Shown here: positions 36,831 through 45,993 of the stretch, piece by piece
Position numbering within the stretch: position 1 is the first letter of the stretch
Layout: each line of letters starts with the position of its first letter
NCBI GenBank assembly: GCA_029247365.1
Contig: JAQWLJ010000067.1
Span: 1 to 57,688, forward strand
DNA: 57,688 nt
Reading direction: 5' to 3'
From: Acidimicrobiales bacterium
GTDB lineage: Bacteria > Actinomycetota > Acidimicrobiia > Acidimicrobiales > Aldehydirespiratoraceae
The notes under the pieces: generated by a model
The model's input: the letters and a program-made list of their open reading frames with translations, nothing else
What the model was told of the DNA's origin: nothing
The model's database searches: none
Translations under genes and position numbers: made by a program

Positions 36831-38288
36831 ATGGCCGTGCTTCTTATCGTCTCCGAGTTCGGGCCCCCGCCCCCAGGTAGCCCTCTGGCGCGGTCGGTGC
36901 GCAAAATCAACGCGGCCGACCACGTGACCGTCGATACCGGTTCAAACGTCATCGCCACGCTGATGACGGACTCGACTACAACGGTCTGTGCTGGCGCGAT
37001 CGAGCGTCTCGTCCATCACCTTGCGACCCGGCCCGAACTTGACGTGTTCTACGGTGATTCGAGCTTCGGGCCCAGCACCGACACAACGACCTTGCGCCCG
37101 GCGTGGTCCCCGATTCGCCTTCTTACGATGCCAACCGACCTCGACCACCTCGTCGTGCGGGGCCGGCACACCGCGGGGTCGCTGACCGACCGTATCGAGG
37201 TGCTGACGACAGTCGACGCAGACCGCATCGGCCATATTCCCGACGTTCTGGTTGAGGTCTCCGTCCTACCTGAACTCGACGCCGCGGCGCGCTCAGCGCT
37301 CGAGCGCGCCGCCATGACCCGTTCGGTAACGCTCGAGCCGTTCCGACCAGATCGATTCCGACTGACGCCGACCACAGTCGATGCCATCTCCGTGGTCATC
37401 CCGACCGCCGCGACTGCCGGCGCTGACGGTCGCCCTCTGGTCGAGGATGCCATCGCCGCGTGCCTCGCCACCGAGATCGCCAAGCTAGAGATACTCCTCG
37501 TCGTAGGCGATGAGTGCCGCGTCGACCCAACAATGCTCACCGCCGACTCGCGGGTCCGAGCGGTACGGCGGTCACCTGGCACGTGGAACTTCTCAGCTGC
37601 GGTCAACCGCGGGATCCTTGCATCAAGCCATCCGACCGTCCTCGTCCTCAACGACGATGTCGAGCTCATCAGCGCCGACTGGGTCGCTCGCATGGCCTCC
37701 CACCTCGCCGACCCCTCCGTTGGCGCCGTCGGGGCGCTCCTGCTCTACCCCGACCTCACATGCCAGCACGTCGGGATGGTCACCGACGACGCGTTCCCGC
37801 TGCACCCGTTCGTCGGTCGGACTGTCGAGCAACTCGAAGCCCTCGATGCGGATCTCGCCCACGACCGGATCGCCGTGACTGCGGCCTGTCTGCTCGCCCG
37901 CCGGGCCGACCTCCTCGCCGTTGGCGGCTTCTCCAATGAGCTTCCCTTCGGATTCAACGATGTCGACCTCTGTTTCAAGCTCCACCGTGCCGGGCTGCGC
38001 GTGGTGGTGGAGCCATCGGCCCGTCTGGTCCACCACGAAAGCGCAAGCCGAACGCCGGTCACCCGCGCATGGGAGTGGGACCGCTTCATCGCCCGTTGGG
38101 GTGAGGTCGTCGACCCCTGGTATCACCCGGGGTACCACCGGCCCGACGACCCTGACGAGCGTCGACACAACGCTGATCATCTTCCTCCCACTCAGCCGCA
38201 CCACGGTCTGCCCCGCACCACGGCGATCCACTCACGCATCCACCATGCCCGGCTCGGAGCTACCGACCGGGCTGACAGCGCCAGCTAG
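36831..38288 (+). CDS. Glycosyltransferase family 2 with extra N-terminal domain
   Basis: 485 aa from ATG 36831. Residues 1-190 form a degenerate GT-A-like region (LLIVSEFGPPPPGS; DVFYGDSSFGP), and the complete GT2 domain follows: ISVVIPTAATAGADGRP, VRRSPGTWNFSAAVNRGI, LVLNDDVELIS (metal site), HHESASR at the end. Similar two-part proteins extend O-antigen-type chains. It is divergent from the YfhO-like gene with about 28 bases between starts. A small protein gene follows after 10 bases. Confidence 0.85.
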   Translation: MAVLLIVSEFGPPPPGSPLARSVRKINAADHVTVDTGSNVIATLMTDSTTTVCAGAIERLVHHLATRPELDVFYGDSSFGPSTDTTTLRPAWSPIRLLTMPTDLDHLVVRGRHTAGSLTDRIEVLTTVDADRIGHIPDVLVEVSVLPELDAAARSALERAAMTRSVTLEPFRPDRFRLTPTTVDAISVVIPTAATAGADGRPLVEDAIAACLATEIAKLEILLVVGDECRVDPTMLTADSRVRAVRRSPGTWNFSAAVNRGILASSHPTVLVLNDDVELISADWVARMASHLADPSVGAVGALLLYPDLTCQHVGMVTDDAFPLHPFVGRTVEQLEALDADLAHDRIAVTAACLLARRADLLAVGGFSNELPFGFNDVDLCFKLHRAGLRVVVEPSARLVHHESASRTPVTRAWEWDRFIARWGEVVDPWYHPGYHRPDDPDERRHNADHLPPTQPHHGLPRTTAIHSRIHHARLGATDRADSAS

Positions 38289-38298
38289 GGTCGCTTCG

Positions 38299-38538
38299 GT
38301 GAGCGACGATCCGATCAACTCCGACGACCCGATCGTCCTACGAGCTGAGATTCTCGCCCTGCGAGATCAGCTTGCAGTTGCCGGCAGCGGCAAGGAGATG
38401 CTCCACGACATCGTCGCGGAACGCGACTGCCACATCGCCGAACTCGACGCTCGTGCGAGTGCACTCGCCGAGGAACTCGCACGTAACCCCATCGTGAGGG
38501 TGGGCCGCGCCGTCATGCAACGACTGGGACGTCGATGA
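38299..38538 (+). CDS. Small coiled-coil protein between GT2 genes
   Basis: 79 aa from GTG 38299. The central part has heptad-like spacing of Leu/Ile and charged residues (VLRAEILALRDQLAVAG; MLHDIVAERDCHIAELDARA), so a coiled coil is likely, and the C-terminus is basic (RVGRAVMQRLGRR). It overlaps the following GT2 gene by ATGA. The placement is like small chain-length or scaffold partners, but no family is recognised. The longer frame from 37921 is antisense-like and not used. Confidence 0.65.
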   Translation: MSDDPINSDDPIVLRAEILALRDQLAVAGSGKEMLHDIVAERDCHIAELDARASALAEELARNPIVRVGRAVMQRLGRR

Positions 38539-39527
38539 CCGGACCGATCGGCGACCTGTGCGGTCCGGCTGGCCCACACCCCGCATTTACCCCCGATGGG
38601 CCGGTTCGCTTCAGCGTGATTGTCCGCACCCAAGGCACCAGACCGACGTCTCTTCGCGAAGCGCTCAACTCACTCGCTGGCCAGACCCATCGGGCTCATC
38701 AGGTCCTCGTGATGGTGCACACCGACGATGACGCCGTCACGAGCGCTGTCGTAGCGCAAACCGCCGACATCAACGTTGCGAGCGAGATCCACCAAGTCGC
38801 AACCGGTCTGCGAACCGCACCGCTCAACGCCGGTCTTAATGCAGCGACGGGCGACTACGTCTGCTTCCTTGACGACGACGACCTTGCCCGACCTGACTGG
38901 TTGACCGCCTTCGACCTGGCAATTCAGGCTCACCCGGGCCAGGTCGCCCGGGCGCGCACCGGCGTGCAGCAGTGGTCGACGGAGGGAACCGGTGAGCCCC
39001 GCCACCCCCAGGGCCGGGTCGACGAGCCGTTCGCAGTGACGTTCGACCTCCTCGCTCACGTCAGCCACAACGAGACCCCAATTTGTTCCATTGCGGTTCC
39101 GCTTGGGGCGATCCGGCACCACGGAATTCAATTTGCCGCCGACCTCCCGGTACTCGAGGACTGGGACTTCCTCATGCACATCGCACCCCTCACGGGTGTT
39201 ATCTCGATCAATGCCCAGACCTCGCTCTACCGCCAACTCGACGACGGCAACGCTTTCGCTGCCGAGACGGTCGAGACCTGGCAACGGGCGCACGCCCAGG
39301 TGATCGATCGCCTCTCGGCTCGACCGCTGCTCCTGCCCCCTGGTGACGCCCGACGCGTTGCAAGTGCCCACTTTGCACCGGCAGGCGGCAGTCGCCATGA
39401 GGACGACCTCGCCGACCTTGCGACAGAGCTCGATCAGCTCACGAAGTCACCACTGCGGTGGGGACGTCGATTCGGTGCTCGGATCGCGTCCGGGGTCCGG
39501 GCCCGAATCGCAGCGCCGCTGCGATGA
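38535..39527 (+). CDS. Glycosyltransferase family 2
   Basis: 330 aa. FSVIVRTQGTRPTSLREALNSLAGQTH, then APLNAGLNAATGDYVCFLDDDDL with the acidic metal site, LEDWDFLMHIAPLTG as the acceptor-side ED motif, and a basic C-terminus (WGRRFGARIASGVRARIA). Its final 89 bases overlap the 3' end of the convergent polymerase gene. Third of three co-directional genes starting at 36831. Confidence 0.86.
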   Translation: MTGPIGDLCGPAGPHPAFTPDGPVRFSVIVRTQGTRPTSLREALNSLAGQTHRAHQVLVMVHTDDDAVTSAVVAQTADINVASEIHQVATGLRTAPLNAGLNAATGDYVCFLDDDDLARPDWLTAFDLAIQAHPGQVARARTGVQQWSTEGTGEPRHPQGRVDEPFAVTFDLLAHVSHNETPICSIAVPLGAIRHHGIQFAADLPVLEDWDFLMHIAPLTGVISINAQTSLYRQLDDGNAFAAETVETWQRAHAQVIDRLSARPLLLPPGDARRVASAHFAPAGGSRHEDDLADLATELDQLTKSPLRWGRRFGARIASGVRARIAAPLR

Positions 39528-40632
39528 GCAGCACCCAGTTGTAGCTGAACCACAACACGAAACTTTCGGTCAAGTTCTCGACAACAAGAAAGACGACGAG
39601 CGCGCCCCAGGTCCACGCCTCGGCTCCCGGCTCGCGCCACATCGTGCGGGCGACGCCAACCAACGCAGAAATCACAACCACCAACCACAACACAAGGCCA
39701 ACTACGCCAACGCCAAGCAGAAGTTCGGGGACCGAGCCATGAGCGCTCCCCCTCTGCAGCAGTTCGTGGTTATGCAACTCGGGTGTGTACCAGAACGCCT
39801 CCCAGCCCACGCCATGCCATCGGGCATCAGCTGCGATGTCGCCAACCAGATCCCAGATCGTGCGGCGCTGCTGGAACGTGGGTTCGTTCCAGAACCGCCG
39901 GATGCCCGCTACCAGGCCTACGGCACCGATCGTGCCGAGGCCGGCTGCCATCCCGACAGCGCCTCGCCTCCGGGCGAGGAGCGAAACCGACGCGATGCCG
40001 AGGGCCAGCAGTAGCGCGAACCAGGCGGTACGGCTGCCACTGCCGAGAAGGCCCACAACCCCGAACACAACGAGGAGAGCGCCGGAATACCGACGACGCT
40101 CGGCGATCAGTCCGCAGCCCACGATCAGCGCCACCCCGCAGATTGGAGCGAGCGAGTTTCGACCGGTCATCACACCGCGCCAGTCGTCATTTTGGTCGAG
40201 CGCGACAGACGGCCACAGCACCACGAGCGCAATGCTGATGCCCGTGAGGGCCAGCCCTGCAGCACCCAGAGCAGCGACCAACCGATCGTGATCAAGGCCA
40301 GCCATGACCCACGCGACGAATGGCAGCCCAATGTAGAGCAGCCCTCGCCACAGTGTCTGTTCGGGCTGCAGGCTCCATTCGGTACTCGCCGCGGCCCAGA
40401 TGCCGAACGCAATCGCAGCCGCCGCCGGAACCGCCGCAACGACGGGGCGTTGCAGTGCTGCGATCATCACCACCCCCGCCGCGATCGTCAACACGATCGC
40501 CGGCTGCATTACCGGTCCCTCCCACAGACCTGGGAGTCCGAGCACCCGTCGCTCGATGAAGAACAACGGTCCGTTCGCAAATACGACCAGCGAGGTCGCC
40601 GCCAGCGTTCTCTGCATCGGCGCCTGAACCAT
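39439..40632 (-). CDS. O-antigen ligase/polymerase family protein (Wzy-like)
   Basis: 397 aa from ATG 40632. About 11 hydrophobic segments; the largest extracytoplasmic loop lies at about residues 270-315 (FWNEPTFQQRRTIWDLVGD; WEAFWYTPELHNHELL). The HNHELL stretch is the typical WzyC/RfaL motif, and the SGSRTAWFALLLALG segment is also usual. It would polymerise lipid-linked repeat units or ligate a chain to its anchor. It is divergent from the ABC permease, with 61 bases between starts. Confidence 0.85.
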   Translation of the reverse strand: MVQAPMQRTLAATSLVVFANGPLFFIERRVLGLPGLWEGPVMQPAIVLTIAAGVVMIAALQRPVVAAVPAAAAIAFGIWAAASTEWSLQPEQTLWRGLLYIGLPFVAWVMAGLDHDRLVAALGAAGLALTGISIALVVLWPSVALDQNDDWRGVMTGRNSLAPICGVALIVGCGLIAERRRYSGALLVVFGVVGLLGSGSRTAWFALLLALGIASVSLLARRRGAVGMAAGLGTIGAVGLVAGIRRFWNEPTFQQRRTIWDLVGDIAADARWHGVGWEAFWYTPELHNHELLQRGSAHGSVPELLLGVGVVGLVLWLVVVISALVGVARTMWREPGAEAWTWGALVVFLVVENLTESFVLWFSYNWVLLIAAALRFGPGPRTRSEHRIDVPTAVVTS

Positions 40633-40693
40633 GGGTGCATCGTAGGCGCGCAGTAGATCGGTAGGATCGCACCTGCCTTGAGGGCCGACTCCC

Positions 40694-41506
40694 ATGCTGA
40701 CCCTGTCTCCCGCAGCGCGAAAGAGCGCCAATCTCATCTACCACTTTGCCCAGCGCGAGTCGAAGGCCCGCTACAAGCGGAGCCTGCTGGGCTGGTTCTG
40801 GTCATTCGCGAACCCCCTCACCACCGTCGCGGTCTACAGCTTCGTTTTCGGTGTCGTGTACCGAGCGACGCCGCCCGCAACCGAGAACGGCAACGCGGAG
40901 AACTTCGGCCTCTTCCTGTTCACCGGCCTGATTTCCTGGAGCCTGTTCGTCGGCATCATCAACGGCTGTATGGGTTGGCTGCAAGGAGTCAGTGACCTTC
41001 GAAAGAAGATCTACTTCCCTACCGAGACCGCCCTGCTCGGCGGGGCGGCGTCAAACGCAGTGCAAACAAGTCTCGAAGCGCTCGTGCTCGTCGTGATCAT
41101 GGTGGTGCTCTCGAACATCTCGTGGACTGTCCTCTTCCTTTTCGTTGCACTCATCCTCACGATGGCCTTCGGTCTCGGCATCGGTTTCATCGCAGCGATC
41201 ATGAACGCCCGCTATCGCGACATTCTCTACCTCGTCGGCGTCTTGCTGAACGTGGGCTTCTTCCTCGTTCCGATCGTCTACCCACTCAGCTTGGTCCCCG
41301 ACGAGAAGTGGGGCCTTCCGGTTCGCACGCTCGTCGAGTGGAATCCGCCTGCGCTGTTCGTCGGCATCGCACGCGACGGCGTCTACTTCCTGCAGGTACC
41401 AAGCCTCAGTCGCCTCGCTGCGGCTACTGCGTGGGCGGGTGTCACATTCACCATCGGCTGGGTGTACTTCCGGGCCCGAAGCATGGAGATCAGCGAGGAA
41501 CCGTGA
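40694..41506 (+). CDS. wzm: Polysaccharide ABC exporter permease
   Basis: 270 aa. ABC-2 type permease of the Wzm/TagG/RfbD group: N-terminal RESKARYKRSLLGWFWSFANPLTT, six membrane segments, and the central MNARYRDILYLVGVLLNVGFFLVPIVYP before the last helices. It pairs with the ATPase overlapping its stop (GTGA). It exports lipid-linked polysaccharide across the membrane. Confidence 0.92.
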   Translation: MLTLSPAARKSANLIYHFAQRESKARYKRSLLGWFWSFANPLTTVAVYSFVFGVVYRATPPATENGNAENFGLFLFTGLISWSLFVGIINGCMGWLQGVSDLRKKIYFPTETALLGGAASNAVQTSLEALVLVVIMVVLSNISWTVLFLFVALILTMAFGLGIGFIAAIMNARYRDILYLVGVLLNVGFFLVPIVYPLSLVPDEKWGLPVRTLVEWNPPALFVGIARDGVYFLQVPSLSRLAAATAWAGVTFTIGWVYFRARSMEISEEP

Positions 41507-42270
41507 CCGTCGGCCAGATCACCGTCCGCGACGTCTCGAAGCGTTTCCGCCTCGAACGGAACCGCCCGAGCAGTCTCAAAGAAGCGCTCTTGCGAGCGCG
41601 TCGTCGTCGAGACGTCGACGACTTTTGGGTGCTCCGCGGCATTGATTTCGACATCGAACCCGGTTCCTTCTTCGGTTTGATCGGCCACAACGGCAGCGGC
41701 AAGTCGACCCTGCTGCGCCTGATGGCCAACATCCACCGCCCGACGATGGGCGAGATCAGCACCGAAGGACGGATGTCAGCGCTGCTCGAGCTCGGATCCG
41801 GGTTCCACCCTGACCTCACCGGCCGCGAGAACGTCTACCTCAACGGTGCCATGCTCGGGCTCAGCCGCCGCCACATGCACGAGGCGATGGACGAGATCAT
41901 CGAGTTCAGCGGTATCGGCGAGTTCATCGACGAACCAGTGAAAATCTACTCGTCGGGCATGTACGTGCGGCTCGGGTTCGCAGTATCGGTCAACGTCGAC
42001 CCCGAGATACTGCTCGTTGACGAGGTAATCGCCGTTGGCGACGAAGAGTTCCAGCTCCGCTGCATGGACCACATGAACCAACTCCGAGACAAGGGCTGCA
42101 CGATCGTGCTCGTGAGCCACAACGCAGCATTGATGGAAAGCCTGTGCGACACCGTCGCCTGGCTCGACCACGGCCGCGTGCTCGAGATCGGCGAACCAAC
42201 GCCTGTACTGCGGAAGTACCTCGATCACATGCGGGGTGGCGGCGATACCACCCTCACGACCCGCGACTGA
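41503..42270 (+). CDS. wzt: Polysaccharide ABC exporter ATPase
   Basis: 255 aa from GTG 41503. Walker A GHNGSGKST, the Q-loop region LLELGSGFHPDLTGREN (typical of Wzt/TagH), signature YSSGMYVRLGFA, Walker B ILLVDEVIAVGDEEF and H-loop VSHN. It ends soon after the ATPase core, so it lacks the C-terminal carbohydrate-binding domain of E. coli-type Wzt. The symbol refers to the family, not to a known substrate. Its stop abuts the convergent GT2 stop. Confidence 0.92.
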   Translation: MTVGQITVRDVSKRFRLERNRPSSLKEALLRARRRRDVDDFWVLRGIDFDIEPGSFFGLIGHNGSGKSTLLRLMANIHRPTMGEISTEGRMSALLELGSGFHPDLTGRENVYLNGAMLGLSRRHMHEAMDEIIEFSGIGEFIDEPVKIYSSGMYVRLGFAVSVNVDPEILLVDEVIAVGDEEFQLRCMDHMNQLRDKGCTIVLVSHNAALMESLCDTVAWLDHGRVLEIGEPTPVLRKYLDHMRGGGDTTLTTRD

Positions 42271-43221
42271 TCAGCGTCCAACAAGAAAACCGGTGCCCCA
42301 CGCAAGGTGCATCGTGACGAAGGCAGCGGCGACGCGAACCTTCGATTCGCCGCATGAACACAGTGCTGCGACGACAACCGCAACCATATAAAGAACGGGG
42401 ATCACCAACGCCAGCGGCGACGCGACCGCCAAGGCCAACGCGGAAGCCACCACCCCGACAATCAGTGCGGGGGCAAAAAGTTGGCGCAGCCGCACCGACC
42501 TCGGATTGGCCACGAGCACCCTTCGCTTCCAACGTCCGTATTGCCAGTACTGAGAGGCGAGCGCCCGGAGCGAACCTCTGGGGTGATATTCGACGGCGAT
42601 CGTCGGGTCGAACCACACGACATGGCCTGCGTCGCGCAGCCGCCAGTTCAGCTCGTAGTCCTGATTGCGGATGAGGTTGTCGTCGTACCCACCGACCGCC
42701 TCCAATGCATCGCGACGGAACGCTCCGAGGTACACAGTGTCGGCCGGTCCAGCTGCTCCGTCACCGCGAAAGGCCGCCGGTCCTGCTCCGAACCAGGATG
42801 CCATCGCGGCAGCAATTGCGCTCGACCAAGTGTCGTTGCCGACCGGGACTTGACGGCCACCGACGTTGGCAGCTCCGGTTGCATGCGCGATGTCGGCCAC
42901 AGCGGCCAGATAGCCGGCGGGGATCTGCGACTGTGCATCGACCCGCACCACTAGCGCGCCATCGCTGGCAGCTATCGCTGCGTTGAGTGCGCTGGGCGTG
43001 CGTCCGGAGGGGTTTTCGACACGGTGAACCCGGGAGTCATGCGCAGCGCGGGCATCAACGCGGGCTCGAGTGTTGTCGGTCGATGGCCCGACTGCGACCC
43101 ACACGTCGAACGCAGGGCAGCCACTTTGGGCGAGCACTGCGTCGAGGCAGCGATCGATAACCAAACCGGCATCGAGCGCCGGAACGACGACCGAGATCGA
43201 GCCGATCTGCACCGAACTCAA
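42271..43221 (-). CDS. Glycosyltransferase family 2, ExoA-like, membrane-associated
   Basis: 316 aa from TTG 43221, which overlaps the upstream stop as TTGA; GTG 43212 is an alternative. ISVVVPALDAGLVIDRCLDAVLAQ, then VRVDAQSQIPAGYL with the metal site, GGYDDNLIRNQDYELNWRL as the ED-type acceptor motif and QYWQYGRWKR (Q/RxxRW-like). Two or three helices follow from about residue 245. The architecture resembles succinoglycan ExoA-type enzymes. Confidence 0.86.
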   Translation of the reverse strand: MSSVQIGSISVVVPALDAGLVIDRCLDAVLAQSGCPAFDVWVAVGPSTDNTRARVDARAAHDSRVHRVENPSGRTPSALNAAIAASDGALVVRVDAQSQIPAGYLAAVADIAHATGAANVGGRQVPVGNDTWSSAIAAAMASWFGAGPAAFRGDGAAGPADTVYLGAFRRDALEAVGGYDDNLIRNQDYELNWRLRDAGHVVWFDPTIAVEYHPRGSLRALASQYWQYGRWKRRVLVANPRSVRLRQLFAPALIVGVVASALALAVASPLALVIPVLYMVAVVVAALCSCGESKVRVAAAFVTMHLAWGTGFLVGR

Positions 43222-44588
43222 CGGCCGGATCGGCGAACTATCACGCCGATCGTCTGGGCCAGGATCAGCAGGTCGAGAATCGGTGACCAGTTTACGATGT
43301 ACTGCAGATCGTGGCCGAGCTTGAAGCCTGGGTCGGTCTGATAATGCCCCCGGATCTGAGCGAGACCAGTGATACCCGGCGGGATGTCGTGCCGTCGGCC
43401 GTATCCGGGCAACAGTTCCTCGAACTGGGCGACGAATGTGGGGCGCTCGGGACGAGGCCCCACCAACGACATTTCGCCCCGAGCAACGTTCCAGAGTTGT
43501 GGCAGCTCATCGATGCGTGAGGCACGGATCCACCGCATACCGGGAGCCACCCGGTCGTCGTTCGTTGTGGCTGCGACTGCTCCCGTTCGGGCTTCGGCAT
43601 CGGGGATCATCGAGCGAAACTTATACAGCGTGAAGATCCGTCCTCGGTGACCGACGCGCTCCTGGTGGTAGATGATGCCGCGGCCAACCCTGAACCGGAC
43701 ATAGAGGGCAGCTACGCCGAGGACGACCAGTGCAATCGGCGCGGCGAGAAGCAAGAACAGCAGATCGAGCAGACGTTTGAGGCGGAGCCGGTAGGTCGGT
43801 ACCGCATGGGTGCGAAGGGCGACGAACGGCATCCCTGCAATCTCGCGGCTTCGCTGTAGACCGAGCAGTGTGTCGACCGGGAGAACACGACGGTAAACAC
43901 CGATGAGACGCTGCTCGAGCTCATCAAGTGGCGCTGGGTAGATCTCCTCGAGCGATTCGCCTCCGAGGAGCAAAACGTCGGTGGCATCCATCCCCTCGAT
44001 GCTGGCTATCAGATTTGTTGTGTTCGGTACGTGGCCAGCCACCTCTGCACTCGCGCCAGTGTCATCTAGATGGCTCTCGGCCAGCACAATGTCGTCCGGC
44101 GTGCCGACCAAGAGCACACGTGGTACTCCAAACCGGCGAGAGCGCACCCGGCGCGCCACCCATCGGTTGATGCTCACGATGAAGGTAGCTGCCACGAATA
44201 AGCCGACGAGGTTGCCTCGCGGCATCAGGTAACGGCCGGTAGAGAGCGCTACTCCAGCACTGAGAAGCACGGCGACACCGGTGAGCACGCTGGCCTTCGG
44301 AAGCCACGGTGGCCGACCAAGCCGCTGCTCGTACTCGTACAGACCACCGAAGTAGTAGACGGTTAAGAGGATGAGCGTCGCAAGGGTGAACCCAACGACG
44401 TAATGCGGGTAGGAAAACGTTGGCCAGTCGAACCCGAACCGCAGGGCCGTGACCAGATGAAGAGCAGCGAAGAGTGTGATTGCGTCGATCACGTGCAGAA
44501 AGCGAAAGCCCATCGCCCGCAGCCGCGGCACGAACGCCCGAGAGGGCGGTGATTCGATAGCAGAAAGAGGGGCAGGATGGGTACGCAT
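43218..44588 (-). CDS. Polyprenyl-phosphate sugar-1-phosphate transferase (WcaJ/WbaP-like)
   Basis: 456 aa from ATG 44588. Four N-terminal membrane helices, a Rossmann-like middle (VPRVLLVGTPDDI), a fifth hydrophobic segment, then the catalytic C-terminal domain: YHQERVGHRGRIFTLYKFRSM, RASRIDELPQLWNV, GEMSLVGPRPERPTF and the PGITGLAQIRG block. It starts glycan assembly by adding a sugar-phosphate to the lipid carrier. It is the only initiating enzyme seen in the window and is upstream of the ExoA-like gene. Confidence 0.93.
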   Translation of the reverse strand: MRTHPAPLSAIESPPSRAFVPRLRAMGFRFLHVIDAITLFAALHLVTALRFGFDWPTFSYPHYVVGFTLATLILLTVYYFGGLYEYEQRLGRPPWLPKASVLTGVAVLLSAGVALSTGRYLMPRGNLVGLFVAATFIVSINRWVARRVRSRRFGVPRVLLVGTPDDIVLAESHLDDTGASAEVAGHVPNTTNLIASIEGMDATDVLLLGGESLEEIYPAPLDELEQRLIGVYRRVLPVDTLLGLQRSREIAGMPFVALRTHAVPTYRLRLKRLLDLLFLLLAAPIALVVLGVAALYVRFRVGRGIIYHQERVGHRGRIFTLYKFRSMIPDAEARTGAVAATTNDDRVAPGMRWIRASRIDELPQLWNVARGEMSLVGPRPERPTFVAQFEELLPGYGRRHDIPPGITGLAQIRGHYQTDPGFKLGHDLQYIVNWSPILDLLILAQTIGVIVRRSGR

Positions 44589-44701
44589 AGGCAATGCAGT
44601 TGGATCAGACGATCCGCCAGATAGTCAGAGGATAGTGCGGTGCCCTCCCCACCTTTGGATCACGTCAGCGGCCCCGACAGTCCGGCTACGGTTGCGCTGC
44701 C

Positions 44702-45436
44702 ATGAGCGCTCTGAAAAAGTCCCCTCGCCTCAGCGTCGTCATGCCGTGTTTCAACGAAGCCGCAACGATCGTAGAGATCGTCGACCGGGTTCTGGCCAGC
44801 CCACACACCGCCGAGTTGATAATCGTCGACGACGGGTCCACCGACGGCACCCGTGAAATCATCGCCGAATTCCGCGACCCGCGGATCCGGGTTCTGCTCC
44901 AAGCTGATAATCAAGGCAAAGGGACGGCGATCCGACGCGGGTTCCAGGAGGCCACCGCTGACTTCGTGATCGTGCAGGACGCCGACCTTGAGTACGACCC
45001 GGTCGATTACGACCTCGTCATGGAACCCCTCCTGCTCGGCCGAGCCGATGTGGTGTTCGGCTCGCGATTCCAGTCGGGGAGACCCCGACGCGTGCTGTAC
45101 TTCTGGCACTCGGTCGGTAACCGCCTGCTCACCCTGCTGTCGAACATGTTCACTGATCTCAACCTCACCGACATGGAGACCTGCTACAAGGCCTTCCGGC
45201 GCGAAGTCATCCAGTCAATCGACCTCGAGCAGGAGCGATTTGGGATCGAGCCGGAGATCACTGCGAAGGTCGCGGCCGGTGGGTGGCGGGTGTGGGAGGT
45301 TGGGATCTCGTACTCGGGCCGAACCTACGCTGAGGGGAAAAAGATTCACTGGCGCGACGGCTTCCAAGCCTTGCAGTGCATCGTCAAGTACGGCCTTCAG
45401 GGCAAGGGCAAGAGCAGCAGCGGGCTCTGGCCCTGA
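44702..45436 (+). CDS. Glycosyltransferase family 2, polyprenol-phosphate sugar synthase-like
   Basis: 244 aa from ATG 44702. RLSVVMPCFNEAATIVEIVD, LIIVDDGSTDGTREI, NQGKGTAIRRGF, VIVQDADLEYDP with the metal site, and MFTDLNLTDMETCYKAF, then ISYSGRTYAEGKKIHWRDG. No C-terminal membrane helices, as in the soluble DPM-like group. Probably loads a sugar on polyprenyl phosphate. Divergent from the phosphoglycosyltransferase by 113 bases. Confidence 0.9.
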   Translation: MSALKKSPRLSVVMPCFNEAATIVEIVDRVLASPHTAELIIVDDGSTDGTREIIAEFRDPRIRVLLQADNQGKGTAIRRGFQEATADFVIVQDADLEYDPVDYDLVMEPLLLGRADVVFGSRFQSGRPRRVLYFWHSVGNRLLTLLSNMFTDLNLTDMETCYKAFRREVIQSIDLEQERFGIEPEITAKVAAGGWRVWEVGISYSGRTYAEGKKIHWRDGFQALQCIVKYGLQGKGKSSSGLWP

Positions 45437-45993
45437 GCCGAGCTTTCGAGGTTCTGCAGGCTCGATAGGCATCCGAATTAAACAGACGGGTGTCGTCGAA
45501 TCCCTCGGGACTCACTCGCAGCGTCCGTGTGCGCCAACGGTGAGCAGTTTCCCAGCGTCGACGATCTCAGCAACAGGTTGCTCGAGGCTGCCGTCGCTCT
45601 ACTCTTCATCACCGACGATGCCTTGCTCAACCCCCCTGATTCTCGGTAAGTAATCAGCGAACCTCATTTCAGGTGAAATCGCTCACGACGCGTCCGTCAC
45701 CATCCACTGGGGCCGAACCGGTTGCGACAACACTTGGGATGTGAATCAATTGCAGGGTCTCAGTCTCAAGGCCTGTTCCCTAATGCAGCGACCACGACGC
45801 TGTCGGTTACGAGAGCGGACGGCAAGACTGCCAAGGCAATGAGGCGGAGAACCGGCATGAGATCGAGATACGACTATTGACTGTTCCGAGAGACCGTGGG
45901 CGCCTTCGCTGAAGGACCATGCTGAGGTGTCAGGGCCGTAATGAGATAGAAAAGGTGGTCGTGAGCGGACGGTTAGCCGATGGAGAAGCCGGT
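45437..45993. other. Gene-poor stretch with decayed coding sequence
   Basis: No intact gene. At about 45493-45649 a plus-strand frame reads protein-like sequence (ANGEQFPSVDDLSNRLLEAA, then ALLFITDDALLNPPDSR) without a start codon. The relic at 45654-45880 follows in other frames. The promoter and GGAG site of the SpoIID gene must be at the right end. Confidence 0.5.
45654..45880 (+). pseudogene. Fragment of an Ig-like surface protein (frameshifted)
   Basis: One frame gives HDASVTIHWGRTGCDNTWDV, NQLQGLSLK; at 45770 the sense moves to another frame and continues GLFPNAATTTLSVTRADGKT, AKAMRRR to TGA 45878-45880. Together these read as one beta-sandwich-like domain end with a single lost G near 45770. 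No start codon or signal is present, so this is a remnant rather than a gene. Confidence 0.5.
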
